From G965237725 sp965237725 (GTDB lineage Bacteria; Pseudomonadota; Gammaproteobacteria; Arenicellales; Poriferihabitantaceae): a stretch of 64,000 bases of DNA. The notes below the pieces were generated by a model that did no database searches, was not told the origin of the DNA, and worked only from the letters and a program-made list of their open reading frames with translations. The stretch is from the NCBI GenBank assembly GCA_965237725.1, contig OZ250151.1, forward strand, positions 4,216,001 through 4,280,000. Direction: 5' to 3'. Below, piece after piece: positions 9,801-19,235 of the stretch. The translations under genes were made by a program, and so were the position numbers. Each line of letters begins with the position of its first letter. The stretch's first letter is position 1.

Positions 9801-10002
9801 GGAGCCTCTGATTAAAACATGAACAGTCAATTTGAGTTGAAACCCAATTTATCGCGTGGCAATTTCTGCGTTGCAAAACTTCGCAATAGCCCTACCCAAG
9901 CTTATTTGGCTAGGGCGTGCGTTTCGCGCCTTGAACTTGATTATTTTACCCAGCTACATTTTTTGTGGCAACTTGATCTGCCCAGTTTCAATCAGAGGCT
10001 CC
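9801..10002. repeat. Palindromic MITE-like element with 13-bp perfect terminal inverted repeats
   Basis: GGAGCCTCTGATT at 9801-9813 is exactly repeated in inverted orientation at 9990-10002. Similarity continues inward: about 25 further bases of each arm align with small gaps. A central hairpin CCCTACCCAA / TTTGGCTAGGG lies around 9890-9915. The whole 202 bases could fold into one long imperfect hairpin. It fills the space between truA and trpF. No transposase or clear target-site duplication is visible. A 65-codon frame inside it (9819-10016) reads across the arms and looks spurious. The mobile origin is an inference; a large structured RNA is the alternative. Confidence 0.7.
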
Positions 10003-10026
10003 CAAAATTTAACTAAAAATCAGACA

Positions 10027-10644
10027 GTGCGTACGCGAATTAAAATCTGCGGCATAACCAGTGCTGAAATTGCCAAATCTGCAATCAAAGCAGGTGCGGA
10101 TGCTATCGGCCTCAATTTTTACGAACCGAGCATTCGTTATATCAGCATAGAACAAGCCCAGGCCATAAATCAGCAAGTGACACCCTTTGTTCACCAAGTC
10201 GGCGTATTTGCCAATGCGGAAAAGGCATTTGTTGAATCGGTAATTAAAAATGTGCATCTGGATTATTTACAGTTTCATGGTGATGAATCTGAAGATTATT
10301 GCAAGTCCTTTGGGCGGCGGTTTATCAAGACTATTCGGGTCGCAGAATCTACTGATTTGCTCGAACAAGAAGGTCAATATCCTCAAGCTGAGGCATTGTT
10401 GCTGGATACTTACGTTGCTGATGCCCTCGGTGGCACAGGCAAGACATTCCAGTGGGACAAATCCCAGTATGGTGGAAATAAACCAATCATTCTGGCAGGC
10501 GGACTGACCCCTGAAAACATACAAATGGCGATATCATCTGCAAAACCCTATGCCGTTGATCTCAGTAGTGGTGTGGAAACCAATGGCAAGAAAGATCCAG
10601 AAAAAATCCATGCATTTTGTCTGAATGTGATGAAATGTATGTGA
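10027..10644 (+). CDS. trpF: Phosphoribosylanthranilate isomerase
   Basis: TrpF converts phosphoribosylanthranilate to CdRP in tryptophan synthesis. Its barrel motifs are present: IKICGIT with the catalytic cysteine, ADAIGLNFYEPSIRYIS, YLQFHGDE, LLDTYVADALGGTGKTF with the catalytic aspartate, IILAGGLTPENI and AVDLSSGVE. I use the GTG at 10027, giving 205 residues, the normal length. The frame remains open to 9856, but that extension runs through the palindromic element and has no family similarity. No strong ribosome binding site precedes the GTG. trpB and trpA do not follow; accD does. Confidence 0.93.
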   Translation: MRTRIKICGITSAEIAKSAIKAGADAIGLNFYEPSIRYISIEQAQAINQQVTPFVHQVGVFANAEKAFVESVIKNVHLDYLQFHGDESEDYCKSFGRRFIKTIRVAESTDLLEQEGQYPQAEALLLDTYVADALGGTGKTFQWDKSQYGGNKPIILAGGLTPENIQMAISSAKPYAVDLSSGVETNGKKDPEKIHAFCLNVMKCM

Positions 10645-10674
10645 TGTTTAACTTTAGATAACTAGCATAACTAG

Positions 10675-11601
10675 ATGAATTGGTTCGATAAAATTATTCC
10701 ACCGAAAATTAAGACCGTTAGTCAGATCGGTAGAAAAGGCGTGCCTGAGGGATTGTGGCACAAATGCTCAGCTTGCCAGGCGGTATTATATGGTGTCGAA
10801 CTAAAACAAAGCCTGGAAGTTTGCCCCAAATGTAACAATCACATGCGCATGATTGCCAGGACACGAATAGAAACCTTTCTTGACCCTGATTCCATTGAAT
10901 GGATCGGCGAAAATATAAAGCCGATTGATATGCTTAAGTTCAAAGATAAAAAAAAATACAAAGACCGTCTAACCGATGCAGTCAAATCGAGCAAGAGTTC
11001 TGAAGCATTACTTGCAGCTACCGGGCAGGTCAATGGTATAAACGCCTCGGTCGTCGCATTTGAATTCAAGTTTATGGGTGGTTCCATGGGGTCCGTTGTT
11101 GGTGAACGATTTGTACAGGCAGCCAACCACAGCATCAGTAATCACCAGCCGTTGATTTCATTTGCTGCAAGCGGCGGCGCGCGAATGCAAGAAGCGCTGT
11201 ATTCACTTTTGCAAATGGCCAAAACCACAGCGGCGATTACCAAACTTCGAGATCATGGATTACCTTTTATATCGGTGTTAACCGATCCAACTATGGGCGG
11301 TGTTTCAGCAAGTCTTGCCATGTTAGGTGACATCATAATTGCAGAACCCAATGCTCTGGTTGGTTTTGCGGGCCCCCGTGTGATCGAACAAACAGTGCGG
11401 GAAACCTTGCCCGATGGCTTTCAGCGGTCGGAATTTTTACTCGATTATGGCGCTATCGATATGATTGTCGATCGTAGAGTAATGAAACAGGAGATTTCAT
11501 CGTTGCTGCAAAAGCTGGGGTTTGAATCATCTAGAATTCCAGCAGAAATTCACAACGCTGAACCCTCAACGGAAGAAGAATTACAAGATCCCATAATTTA
11601 A
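10675..11601 (+). CDS. accD: Acetyl-CoA carboxylase carboxyltransferase subunit beta
   Basis: AccD forms the carboxyltransferase with AccA and makes malonyl-CoA for fatty acid synthesis. The 308-residue protein has the N-terminal four-cysteine zinc ribbon (CSAC...CPKC, residues about 32-53) and the crotonase-like domain with FKFMGGSMGSVVGERF, SFAASGGARMQEALYSLLQMAKT, DPTMGGVSASLAMLGD and GFAGPRVIEQTVRE. Its position between trpF and folC matches the conserved gammaproteobacterial order. Confidence 0.98.
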   Translation: MNWFDKIIPPKIKTVSQIGRKGVPEGLWHKCSACQAVLYGVELKQSLEVCPKCNNHMRMIARTRIETFLDPDSIEWIGENIKPIDMLKFKDKKKYKDRLTDAVKSSKSSEALLAATGQVNGINASVVAFEFKFMGGSMGSVVGERFVQAANHSISNHQPLISFAASGGARMQEALYSLLQMAKTTAAITKLRDHGLPFISVLTDPTMGGVSASLAMLGDIIIAEPNALVGFAGPRVIEQTVRETLPDGFQRSEFLLDYGAIDMIVDRRVMKQEISSLLQKLGFESSRIPAEIHNAEPSTEEELQDPII

Positions 11602-11672
11602 AATCACATCGTCAAGACGGATTTTTTACATAGTGATTCCCCACCAACTCCAATCTGATTGTGTAAGTTGAC

Positions 11673-12977
11673 GTGAGCTACCTCAACTTTAGCCTGGATC
11701 AATGGCTGGATCATATCCAAAACCAGCATTGGCGAACGATGGATCTGACCCTGGATCGGATTTCCACAGTATGGGAAAATCTACACGGTGAATCGTCAAA
11801 CTTTACCATTGTGGTTGCGGGGACCAATGGTAAAGGCTCAAGTATTAGCATGCTGGATGCTGTCTACCAACACGCTGGGAAGATCACTGGCGCATACACC
11901 TCTCCTCATCTGGTACGTTTTAATGAGCGGATAACAATTAATGGCATAGAAGCCAGCGATTCCCAGATTTGTAACAGCTTCTGTGAAATAGAACATCACC
12001 GTAAAAAGATCCCATTAACCTATTTCGAATATGGGACGCTGTGTGCGCTGATGATTTTTCAGGATCAAAAGGTGGATATTGCGTTACTTGAGGTCGGCAT
12101 GGGTGGCCGGCTTGATGCCGTCAATATCGTCGAGAATGATGTTGCATTAATTACCGCTATCGGTATAGATCATGAACAATGGTTAGGCTCGAGCAGAGAT
12201 AAAATCGCCGAGGAAAAAGCCGGCGTTATCAAACAAGGCGGGATAGTAGTTTGTGCCGATCCTGATCCACCGCCCGGTATTGCCAAAATGGCAGCGGATA
12301 AAAATGCGACGCTTATTTCGGCCCCAGATGACTATAAAATAACCCATACCGACGTGAGTAATCGTTGGTCCAGCCATCATCCAGCCATTCCTGAGGAATG
12401 GCGCAATCTGTTTTCAATCATGGCGCCATTTAGTGGAGAACATCAAATTTCAAACCTGGCAGGGGTGATTGCGACATTGGCTTTATCCAGTGAAAAAACC
12501 GGGGTGACCGTTCAAAATCTGAAATCTGGACTTGCATCTGCAACTTTATCTGGGCGATGCCAGGTGCTGTTTCCGGCTGGGGAAAATCGCCCAGAGGTCA
12601 TTGCTGATGTTGCCCATAATGCTGATTCGGCCAGAGAACTGGCGAAGTTTCTGGATAATCGGGACACTACCGACAAAACCTATGCCGTATTTGGGATTCT
12701 GGGTGACAAGGCACTAGACCAGATTGTACTGCCTATGAAAAAACACATCGATTTTTGGGTGCTTGCAACTATTGGTGGCGAAAGAGGGCAAACGGCACAC
12801 CAACTGGCAGAAAAATTGGGTGATGTAATAAAATATGCCCAGTGGTATGCAGAAGACTCCGCTATATTGGCCTACAAGCGAGCATTGCAGCTGGCAAATC
12901 CAGAAGATCGCATCGTAATCTTTGGATCATTTTATACTGTCGGTGATATAATCCATCTTGCTGAGCAGTCAAATTAA
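11673..12977 (+). CDS. folC: Bifunctional dihydrofolate synthase / folylpolyglutamate synthase
   Basis: FolC adds glutamate to dihydropteroate and to folates. This Mur-ligase-fold protein of 434 residues has the ATP loop VAGTNGKGSS (about 49-58), YTSPHLVRFNERI, the LLEVGMGGRLDAVN block and a C-terminal domain with VIADVAHNADSARELA. The start is the GTG at 11673; no better upstream start exists in frame. It lies 71 bases after accD and is followed by the SPOR-domain gene, as in E. coli accD-folC-dedD. Confidence 0.96.
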   Translation: MSYLNFSLDQWLDHIQNQHWRTMDLTLDRISTVWENLHGESSNFTIVVAGTNGKGSSISMLDAVYQHAGKITGAYTSPHLVRFNERITINGIEASDSQICNSFCEIEHHRKKIPLTYFEYGTLCALMIFQDQKVDIALLEVGMGGRLDAVNIVENDVALITAIGIDHEQWLGSSRDKIAEEKAGVIKQGGIVVCADPDPPPGIAKMAADKNATLISAPDDYKITHTDVSNRWSSHHPAIPEEWRNLFSIMAPFSGEHQISNLAGVIATLALSSEKTGVTVQNLKSGLASATLSGRCQVLFPAGENRPEVIADVAHNADSARELAKFLDNRDTTDKTYAVFGILGDKALDQIVLPMKKHIDFWVLATIGGERGQTAHQLAEKLGDVIKYAQWYAEDSAILAYKRALQLANPEDRIVIFGSFYTVGDIIHLAEQSN

Positions 12978-13065
12978 AAATTCAATGGTTAAAATTTTCA
13001 ACCCAACCTTATTCCAAGTATGACTGCATCCAAAATTCAAGTTAAATTATTCCAAATTAGAGATT

Positions 13066-13761
13066 TTGATGGTTGCTAGATTAAGTGTAAAAGCAGAACC
13101 GGTATATGAAATGAAGCACCGACTGGTTGGTGCAGCGCTGATGGTTGGTGTGGCTGTGTTGATTATCCCATTTTTGTTGAAAGACCCCGGAATCGAAGCA
13201 AATGTTGACGTTGTCACTACGTCAAGCAACCAATCTGAGGAGCAAACTTTCAAATCAAAAATTGAACCGCTAAACCTGAACAATATTAATATTGAAGATA
13301 GCGGAATTATTCCAGGCAAAGAAGAAGCTAGTGATCTGAAGCCGGCATTGTTGGACAGCGGCGAAGTGGCATCGAATAGTGAATCCATAGACTCAGAGCC
13401 TGAACAGTTTAGCGAAGAACCAGAAACTTCTATAGTGCTAAGCCCGGACACCGACACCCAGGTTGCTGCCGCCGCCCCAGAAACAATTGAAAATTCTGAA
13501 CCTGAAACAGTAGCCGAAGCAGAATCAGGCTGGTCTGTTCGAGTTGGCACGTTCTCCAAACAGGAAAATGTGGAAACAATATCCACACTTCTTAATGATA
13601 GTGGTTTTAATGCCCGTCACACCAAGGTGCAAACTACCCTCGGTGAAGCAACCCGAGTCTGGCTTGGACCATACGCCGAAAAGAAAACCGCGGAAAAGGT
13701 AAGTAAGCGTCTAAAAAATCTCACCGGCGAAAAAGGATACGTTACCAAACATACCTCCTGA
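13066..13761 (+). CDS. dedD: SPOR-domain cell division protein (DedD-like)
   Basis: The 231-residue protein has a short cytoplasmic N-terminus, one membrane helix (GAALMVGVAVLIIPFLL, about 24-40), a long acidic linker rich in Glu, Ser and Pro, and a C-terminal SPOR domain beginning at GWSVRVGTFSKQENVE (about 156) and including TRVWLGPYAEKKTAEKV. SPOR domains bind denuded septal peptidoglycan. Domain order and position between folC and cvpA match DedD. The linker is not conserved, so orthology rests on synteny and architecture. Confidence 0.9.
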   Translation: MMVARLSVKAEPVYEMKHRLVGAALMVGVAVLIIPFLLKDPGIEANVDVVTTSSNQSEEQTFKSKIEPLNLNNINIEDSGIIPGKEEASDLKPALLDSGEVASNSESIDSEPEQFSEEPETSIVLSPDTDTQVAAAAPETIENSEPETVAEAESGWSVRVGTFSKQENVETISTLLNDSGFNARHTKVQTTLGEATRVWLGPYAEKKTAEKVSKRLKNLTGEKGYVTKHTS

Positions 13762-13903
13762 CGGAACTGTCACAATTGTCTATTTATTCGAAACGCTGAT
13801 GAAAACGAATAAGTTCTGTCAACATCAGCAACCAGGACTACTGAGTACTGTTATGCTTTATTTTCAGTCAACCGTTTATAAAATTTGCGTAGATTCAAGA
13901 TAG

Positions 13904-14401
13904 ATGAGTGTTGTAGATATTGCAATTGCGCTAGTTATTGTTGTGTCTCTTTTTGTCGGCCTGTTCCGCGGATTTATCCGCGAGGTACTTTCACTATTTT
14001 CCTGGGTTGCGTCAATATGGATAGCCTATACCTACGCTGCCCAAGGTGCTATTTATCTCGAGCCCTACATAGATCAACCGCCGCTGCGAGCAGTTGCGGC
14101 ATTTGCCGGAATTTTTATCATTTCATTGATTGTAATTTCAATCATTAGCTATCTGATTTACCGGCTACTCTCCATTACCGGAATTTCCGGTGTTGATCGT
14201 TCATTGGGCACTTTGTTTGGTCTGGTGCGCGGTATTGTAGTGGTCGCATTACTCATCCTCGGCGCCACGTTTATGGATTTTACTTCTCAACCCTGGTGGC
14301 AGGATTCGTTGCTGGTGAATTATTTTTCTCCGATAACTGAATTTATTCGTTCATTGTTGCCTGCAGACCTTGCAGATTATATTAAACCCAAAGTGGCATA
14401 A
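13904..14401 (+). CDS. cvpA: CvpA family inner-membrane protein
   Basis: A 165-residue hydrophobic protein with four predicted membrane helices. It carries the CvpA features DIAIALVIVVSLFVGLFRGFIREVLSL, SWVASIWIAY and a glycine-rich loop GVDRSLGTLFGLVRGIVVV. In E. coli the gene is needed for colicin V production and for resistance to envelope stress; its molecular role is not settled. It is 15 bases upstream of purF, and the pair is conserved. The 142-base gap upstream holds an inverted repeat (TTATTCG at 13784-13790 and CGAATAA at 13806-13812) of unknown role. Confidence 0.95.
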   Translation: MSVVDIAIALVIVVSLFVGLFRGFIREVLSLFSWVASIWIAYTYAAQGAIYLEPYIDQPPLRAVAAFAGIFIISLIVISIISYLIYRLLSITGISGVDRSLGTLFGLVRGIVVVALLILGATFMDFTSQPWWQDSLLVNYFSPITEFIRSLLPADLADYIKPKVA

Positions 14402-14416
14402 CCCCCGGAATTTACT

Positions 14417-15946
14417 ATGTGTGGACTCGTTGGAATATTAGGCAATGAACCGGTTAACCAGGCTTTGTACGATGGTCTGACCGTTGTACAACATCGTGGA
14501 CAGGATTCTGCGGGCATCATGACCAGTGATGGCAATCGAGTTTATCTGCGCAAAGATAATGGTCTGGTGCGGGATGTTTTCCGAACCCGTCACATGTTGC
14601 AATTGAAAGGCACTATGGGTGTAGGACATGTGCGTTATCCCACAGCGGGAAGCGATTCCCGAGCGGAAGCCCAACCATTTTATGTGAACTCACCATTTGG
14701 CATTGCATTGGGCCACAATGGAAATTTAACCAATGCTGATCAGCTCCGTGAAGAGTTATTCAGACAGGATTTACGCCAGCTCAATACCACGTCAGACTCA
14801 GAAATTTTACTTAATATTTTGGCCCATGAACTTCGCGAAGCGGTTGGAGAATCCAGTTTACGTGCCGCACCCGAAGATATTTTTACTGCAATTGGCGGCG
14901 TGTTTAGTCGCTGTAACGGTGCCTACGCAGTGGTTGCCATGGTGGTAGGTGTTGGTATAGTTGCTTTCCGCGACCCCTGTGGAATCCGGCCTCTGGTTTA
15001 CGGCACTAAAAAATCTGCATCCGGCGTATCCCACATGATTGCATCAGAAAGTGTCGCACTGGACGTTTTGGGATATGACCTTGTCAGAGATATTCAGCCC
15101 GGCGAAGCCATGCTAATTGATATGGATGGAGAAGTGCATAGCTCAATTTGTGTGGAAAATGCCCACCGGTCTCCCTGTATTTTCGAATATGTCTATCTGG
15201 CTCGTCCAGATTCAATACTCGACGACATTCCTGTTTACCGAACCCGAATTAACATGGGCGAACGTTTGGGTAAAAAATTGAAACAGGACTGGCCGAACCA
15301 TGATATCGATGTGGTGATTCCGGTTCCCGATACCAGTCGAACCGCAGCACTGGAAATGGGCAGGGTGCTAAAACTGCCGTATCGCGAGGGTTTCATTAAA
15401 AACCGATATATTGGGCGAACTTTTATTATGCCAGGTCAGGCAGAACGAAAAAAATCCGTCCGGCAAAAACTGAATGCCATTGGCTCAGAATTTGCAGGCA
15501 AAAATGTATTGCTGGTGGATGATTCAATCGTGCGCGGTACAACTTCCCAGAAAATCATTGAACTCGCTCGAGAGGCAGGGGCAAACAAAGTCTATTTCGC
15601 ATCAGCTGCACCGCCGGTTCGATATGCCAACGTTTATGGCATTGATATGCCTTCGACCCTGGAACTGGTGGCCAGCAATCGGACAATTGACGAAATTTGC
15701 ACGGAAATTGGCGCTGATAAAATGATCTATCAGGAACTCGATGATTTGATCGATTCGGTAAAAGATTGTAATCCGGATATTAAGGAATTCGATACCTCGT
15801 GCTTCGATGGTAAATATATTACTGGAGATATCACCGCCGAATATCTGACAGTTGTAGATGGGCTTCGAAACGACTCCGCTAAAGCCAATAACGAAAATGA
15901 ACTGGATTTATCAGAGGTCTCGGAAATCCAGGAGAAACGGGCTTAA
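14417..15946 (+). CDS. purF: Amidophosphoribosyltransferase
   Basis: PurF makes phosphoribosylamine from PRPP and glutamine, the first step of purine synthesis. Cys2 of MCGLVGILGN becomes the N-terminal nucleophile of the glutaminase domain, with no propeptide. The glutaminase signatures QHRGQDSAGI and VGHVRYPTAGSD follow, and the PRPP loop is VLLVDDSIVRGTTS (about residue 365). The length of 509 matches E. coli PurF. It is in the cvpA-purF pair and is probably the last gene of the run that begins at truA. Confidence 0.98.
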   Translation: MCGLVGILGNEPVNQALYDGLTVVQHRGQDSAGIMTSDGNRVYLRKDNGLVRDVFRTRHMLQLKGTMGVGHVRYPTAGSDSRAEAQPFYVNSPFGIALGHNGNLTNADQLREELFRQDLRQLNTTSDSEILLNILAHELREAVGESSLRAAPEDIFTAIGGVFSRCNGAYAVVAMVVGVGIVAFRDPCGIRPLVYGTKKSASGVSHMIASESVALDVLGYDLVRDIQPGEAMLIDMDGEVHSSICVENAHRSPCIFEYVYLARPDSILDDIPVYRTRINMGERLGKKLKQDWPNHDIDVVIPVPDTSRTAALEMGRVLKLPYREGFIKNRYIGRTFIMPGQAERKKSVRQKLNAIGSEFAGKNVLLVDDSIVRGTTSQKIIELAREAGANKVYFASAAPPVRYANVYGIDMPSTLELVASNRTIDEICTEIGADKMIYQELDDLIDSVKDCNPDIKEFDTSCFDGKYITGDITAEYLTVVDGLRNDSAKANNENELDLSEVSEIQEKRA

Positions 15947-16115
15947 TTGTTAATTTAGTATTAAAATGCAAATGTCGTAACTTGACCTTGTTTGAAATGT
16001 TAGTTTTGATTTGATCAGACAACTGCTTTCTCCAAAGCTGTCGTTCATTGCAATTCGGAAAAGGGCCGAGTTATACTCAGAGCAGTCATTGACCAGTCAA
16101 TTAAACTCTTTCACC

Positions 16116-16592
16116 ATGAATAAGAAAACACGCCGTAATTTAATAAAAGGACTAGCTGTTGCTGCCCCTGTTGTGTGGGTTAAGCCTGTTGTTGATAGTG
16201 TAGTATTACCGGCCCATGCACAGACATCGATACCAATTGAGGCATCTGTTCGATTCTTTACGGATGACAGCTTTAATATCGAAATTCCGAATGGTTCAAC
16301 AATTGTAATCGGTACGCCATACGTAGTTCTAATAACGTTGTTTCCAATTCCGGGAATACCGCTTGACCTTGTCATCACAACTTCTATAAACGGAGTTCCA
16401 AATGCACCAGCGAACGGAACAACTACTCCGGGCGGCGAGCTTGCATTTCAGGTTCCAGCAGCTGGCGACAACAATCCAGCAAATGACGGTAAAATAGAAT
16501 CCTTCGATACGATAGAAAATTTAACCGCCGATAATAATTTTGGACCCTTTACTTTTGCTGATATCTTTTTCATTGCCTTTGAGGGAATATAA
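16116..16592 (+). CDS. Small exported protein with Tat-like signal, function unknown
   Basis: From the ATG at 16116 the protein is 158 residues. It starts with KKTRRNLIKGLAVAAPVVW, a twin-arginine followed by a weak hydrophobic core, and then KPVVDSVVLPAHAQTS, which looks like a signal peptidase site after AHA. The mature part is mostly beta-forming with Pro/Gly turns and contains no cysteine or catalytic motif that I recognise. A longer frame from 16011 has no signal-like start. I have seen this style of signal (W-KPVVDSVVLPAHAQ) on short secreted proteins of marine proteobacteria, but cannot name a function. It stands alone between purF and the opposite-strand lpxH. Confidence 0.7.
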   Translation: MNKKTRRNLIKGLAVAAPVVWVKPVVDSVVLPAHAQTSIPIEASVRFFTDDSFNIEIPNGSTIVIGTPYVVLITLFPIPGIPLDLVITTSINGVPNAPANGTTTPGGELAFQVPAAGDNNPANDGKIESFDTIENLTADNNFGPFTFADIFFIAFEGI

Positions 16593-16788
16593 TCCCCTTA
16601 TTCGACTGTATTGTGATTAACCCATTGATAACCGCTTTGGGCAATTCTCGGACCTTTTTGATAGTTTAGTGAAGGTCAGCTTTCCTTGAGGTTGTCAGAT
16701 CAAATCTAGCTGTAATTTTAAAAGTGAATGGTCGGATCCAAACTTTTACAATTAAAACAGTTAATTTTGAGCGCTAAATCACTTTGAT

Positions 16789-17505
16789 TTATTTCTTCAA
16801 AGTAAAACATCCACGATCATAATAAAGCATGCTCTGCTGGGTATACCAGTCACCCAGGACATATCTTTTAGCCGGTTGCCCATCGAGTTCAAAATCGTGA
16901 ACCGCCGGTCGATGGGTGTGGCCGTGAATCATGGTTAATACATTATGTTGTCGCATTACTTTTTCAACATGATCCTGATTCACATCCATCACATCCATGC
17001 TTTTGGTTTTTTTTGATTGCTCGCTTTTACTGCGCATGCCTTGTGCCGTCTCGACTCTTTCCTCAATGGACTTTTCCAGAAATGCAAATTTCCATTTTGA
17101 TGTCAAAATTTTCTCTCGGCCTTTTTGATGCTCAATATCATCGGTACACAGAGTATCACCATGACACAGAATGACATTTTGCTCACCCAATTGAATAATG
17201 GTCGGGTCATCAAGAATTTTGCAACCGGTTCGATTTTCGAAATCGCTGCCCACCAGAAAATCTCGATTGCCGTGCATAAAAAACAGTGCAACACCACTAT
17301 CTGCGCTTTCGCGGATAATTCTTTCAACGTCTCCCTGACCAAGAGCATCGCGGCCATCGTCACCTATCCAGAATTCAAAAAGATCTCCGAGTATATAGAT
17401 TTGGGTCAATAACCCGCTTGATTTTTTCATGAAACTTTCAAACCACTGAGTTGACTCCGGACGATCAGGGGTAAGGTGTAAATCTGAAATGAATGCGATA
17501 GTCAT
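16789..17505 (-). CDS. lpxH: UDP-2,3-diacylglucosamine diphosphatase
   Basis: LpxH hydrolyses UDP-2,3-diacylglucosamine to lipid X in lipid A synthesis at the inner membrane. The calcineurin-like metal motifs are all present in 238 residues: ISDLHLTPDRP (D7, H9), GDLFEFWIGDD, HGNRDFLVG, ILCHGDTLCTDD and IHGHTHRPAVH. The insertion between the metal motifs (KFAFLEKSIEERVETAQGMR) matches LpxH rather than other phosphoesterases. It is transcribed away from cysS, with 187 bases between the two starts. Confidence 0.97.
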   Translation of the reverse strand: MTIAFISDLHLTPDRPESTQWFESFMKKSSGLLTQIYILGDLFEFWIGDDGRDALGQGDVERIIRESADSGVALFFMHGNRDFLVGSDFENRTGCKILDDPTIIQLGEQNVILCHGDTLCTDDIEHQKGREKILTSKWKFAFLEKSIEERVETAQGMRSKSEQSKKTKSMDVMDVNQDHVEKVMRQHNVLTMIHGHTHRPAVHDFELDGQPAKRYVLGDWYTQQSMLYYDRGCFTLKK

Positions 17506-17692
17506 ATGTTATTTTTCATTTTTAAATTCTGATCGATCTTCCCAACTAAGATTGGCTCAACTAAGGTTGGATTGCGTCAGCGGAATATTATACCATCGCC
17601 CACTCGACCGGGCCGTGATACTATATTTATTGTTCACGACCTAAACTTTAAAAATTGACAGGTCTGTATAACCTCAATCGATCCACCAATAT

Positions 17693-19066
17693 ATGAAATT
17701 AAATCTGTACGACAGTTACACTCGTGAAATGCGTGAATTCGAGCCGATTAATAAAGACTCGGTCCGAATGTATGCCTGTGGACCAACGGTTTATAACTAT
17801 GCCCATATCGGAAATTTGCGCACTTATATTTTTGAAGATGTGTTGCGGCGTGCACTGGAATTCTACGGATATAAAGTAACCCATGTGATTAACATCACTG
17901 ATGTGGGTCATCTTACTTCGGATGCAGATACCGGTGAAGATAAAATCGAGCAGGGTTCAAAACGAACCGGAAAATCCGCATGGGAAATTGCCGAACTGTA
18001 TACCGATTCCTTCAAACAAGATCTGGATGCACTGAATATTCTTGAACCTGAAATCTGGTGTCGCGCTACGGACCACATCCCGGAACAAATCACCGATATA
18101 AAAACCATAGAGGCAAAAGGCTTTACTTATACTACCTCGGATGGGGTTTACTTCGACACCTCGAAACTCGACAGTTACGGTTACTTGGCGCGGCTGGATA
18201 TAGAAGGCCTCAATGCCGGGGAAAGAATAGATATCGGCGAGAAACGAAATTCAACGGATTTCGCCCTGTGGAAATTCAGCCCAAAAGAAGAAAGTCGGCA
18301 AATGGAGTGGGAAAGCCCCTGGGGAACGGGATTTCCGGGCTGGCACATTGAATGTTCTGCAATGGCGGTTAAATTTCTGGGTACGATGTTTGACATTCAT
18401 TGTGGTGGCAAAGATCACATTCCCGTACATCATTCAAACGAAATTGCCCAGACTGAAGTATGCCATGGGACGCGTATGGCCAATTTCTGGCTCCACGGTT
18501 ATTTCCTCGAAACCGATAAGGCAAAAATGTCCAAGTCGACTGGAGAATTTTTAAGGCTAAAAACCTTGCTGGACAAAAAATATGATCCACTGGCCTATCG
18601 CTACCTGTGTTTGACCGCAAATTACCGCAGTGATCTGAAGTTCACATGGGAGAGTCTGGACAGCGCACAAACCGCCCTTAACCGACTACGTCAGGCTGCC
18701 CATAGTTGGGGTGAACCCGGAGAACCCGATGAAGGCTACGTAAACCAGTTTCGGCAACATATTTTTAATGATCTCAATACCCCCCGGAGTCTTGCAGTAA
18801 TCTGGGACCTGGTAAAAAGTAAACTAGACACGGGGGTCAAAAAAGCGACGTTATTGAAATGCGATCAGGTCATGGGACTGAATATTTCAAATTGGGAACC
18901 CAAAATTGTCGAAATTTCTGACCAGGTTCAAGAACTGCTACAAGCACGGATACAGGCCAGAGTGGATAAAAACTGGGATGAAGCAGACAGAATCAGGGAC
19001 CAAATTTCAAAATTGGGTTATGAAATTGAAGACACCACCCAAGGCGCCGTGCTACACAAAATTTAA
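17693..19066 (+). CDS. cysS: Cysteinyl-tRNA synthetase
   Basis: A class I synthetase of 457 residues. The zinc cysteine is in MYACGPTVYN (C28), the HIGH-type motif is HIGN, the second zinc region contains GFPGWHIECSAMA and CGGKDHIPVHHSNE, and the KMSKS motif appears as AKMSKSTG. The ATG at 17693 follows a 187-base gap shared with the divergent lpxH. A TTGACA at 17655-17660 has no convincing -10 at the right distance. Confidence 0.98.
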   Translation: MKLNLYDSYTREMREFEPINKDSVRMYACGPTVYNYAHIGNLRTYIFEDVLRRALEFYGYKVTHVINITDVGHLTSDADTGEDKIEQGSKRTGKSAWEIAELYTDSFKQDLDALNILEPEIWCRATDHIPEQITDIKTIEAKGFTYTTSDGVYFDTSKLDSYGYLARLDIEGLNAGERIDIGEKRNSTDFALWKFSPKEESRQMEWESPWGTGFPGWHIECSAMAVKFLGTMFDIHCGGKDHIPVHHSNEIAQTEVCHGTRMANFWLHGYFLETDKAKMSKSTGEFLRLKTLLDKKYDPLAYRYLCLTANYRSDLKFTWESLDSAQTALNRLRQAAHSWGEPGEPDEGYVNQFRQHIFNDLNTPRSLAVIWDLVKSKLDTGVKKATLLKCDQVMGLNISNWEPKIVEISDQVQELLQARIQARVDKNWDEADRIRDQISKLGYEIEDTTQGAVLHKI

Positions 19067-19235
19067 CCAATAGTAATTATTAATTCCTGGACAAATTTCG
19101 GCGCGAAATACTGAGGCAAATGCCAGGTATAGACTTTGCTGGCCCAGACGTTGTCGATTTACTACAGAACATGGAATTTGGGTAAAAAATACCCCTAAAC
19201 GCCGAAATTATTTCACTAGATCATCATTTAAGTGA

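Noticed and set aside
9819..10016. 65-codon open frame after truA
   Set aside because: It reads through both arms of the inverted-repeat element and has no protein-like pattern.
13047..13586. 179-codon minus-strand frame opposite dedD
   Set aside because: It is rich in Ser and Thr because it mirrors the Glu/Ser linker codons of dedD; the plus-strand gene has a membrane helix and a SPOR domain.
17655..17690. Promoter for cysS from TTGACA at 17655
   Set aside because: No acceptable -10 box lies 16-18 bases downstream, and the start codon is too close.
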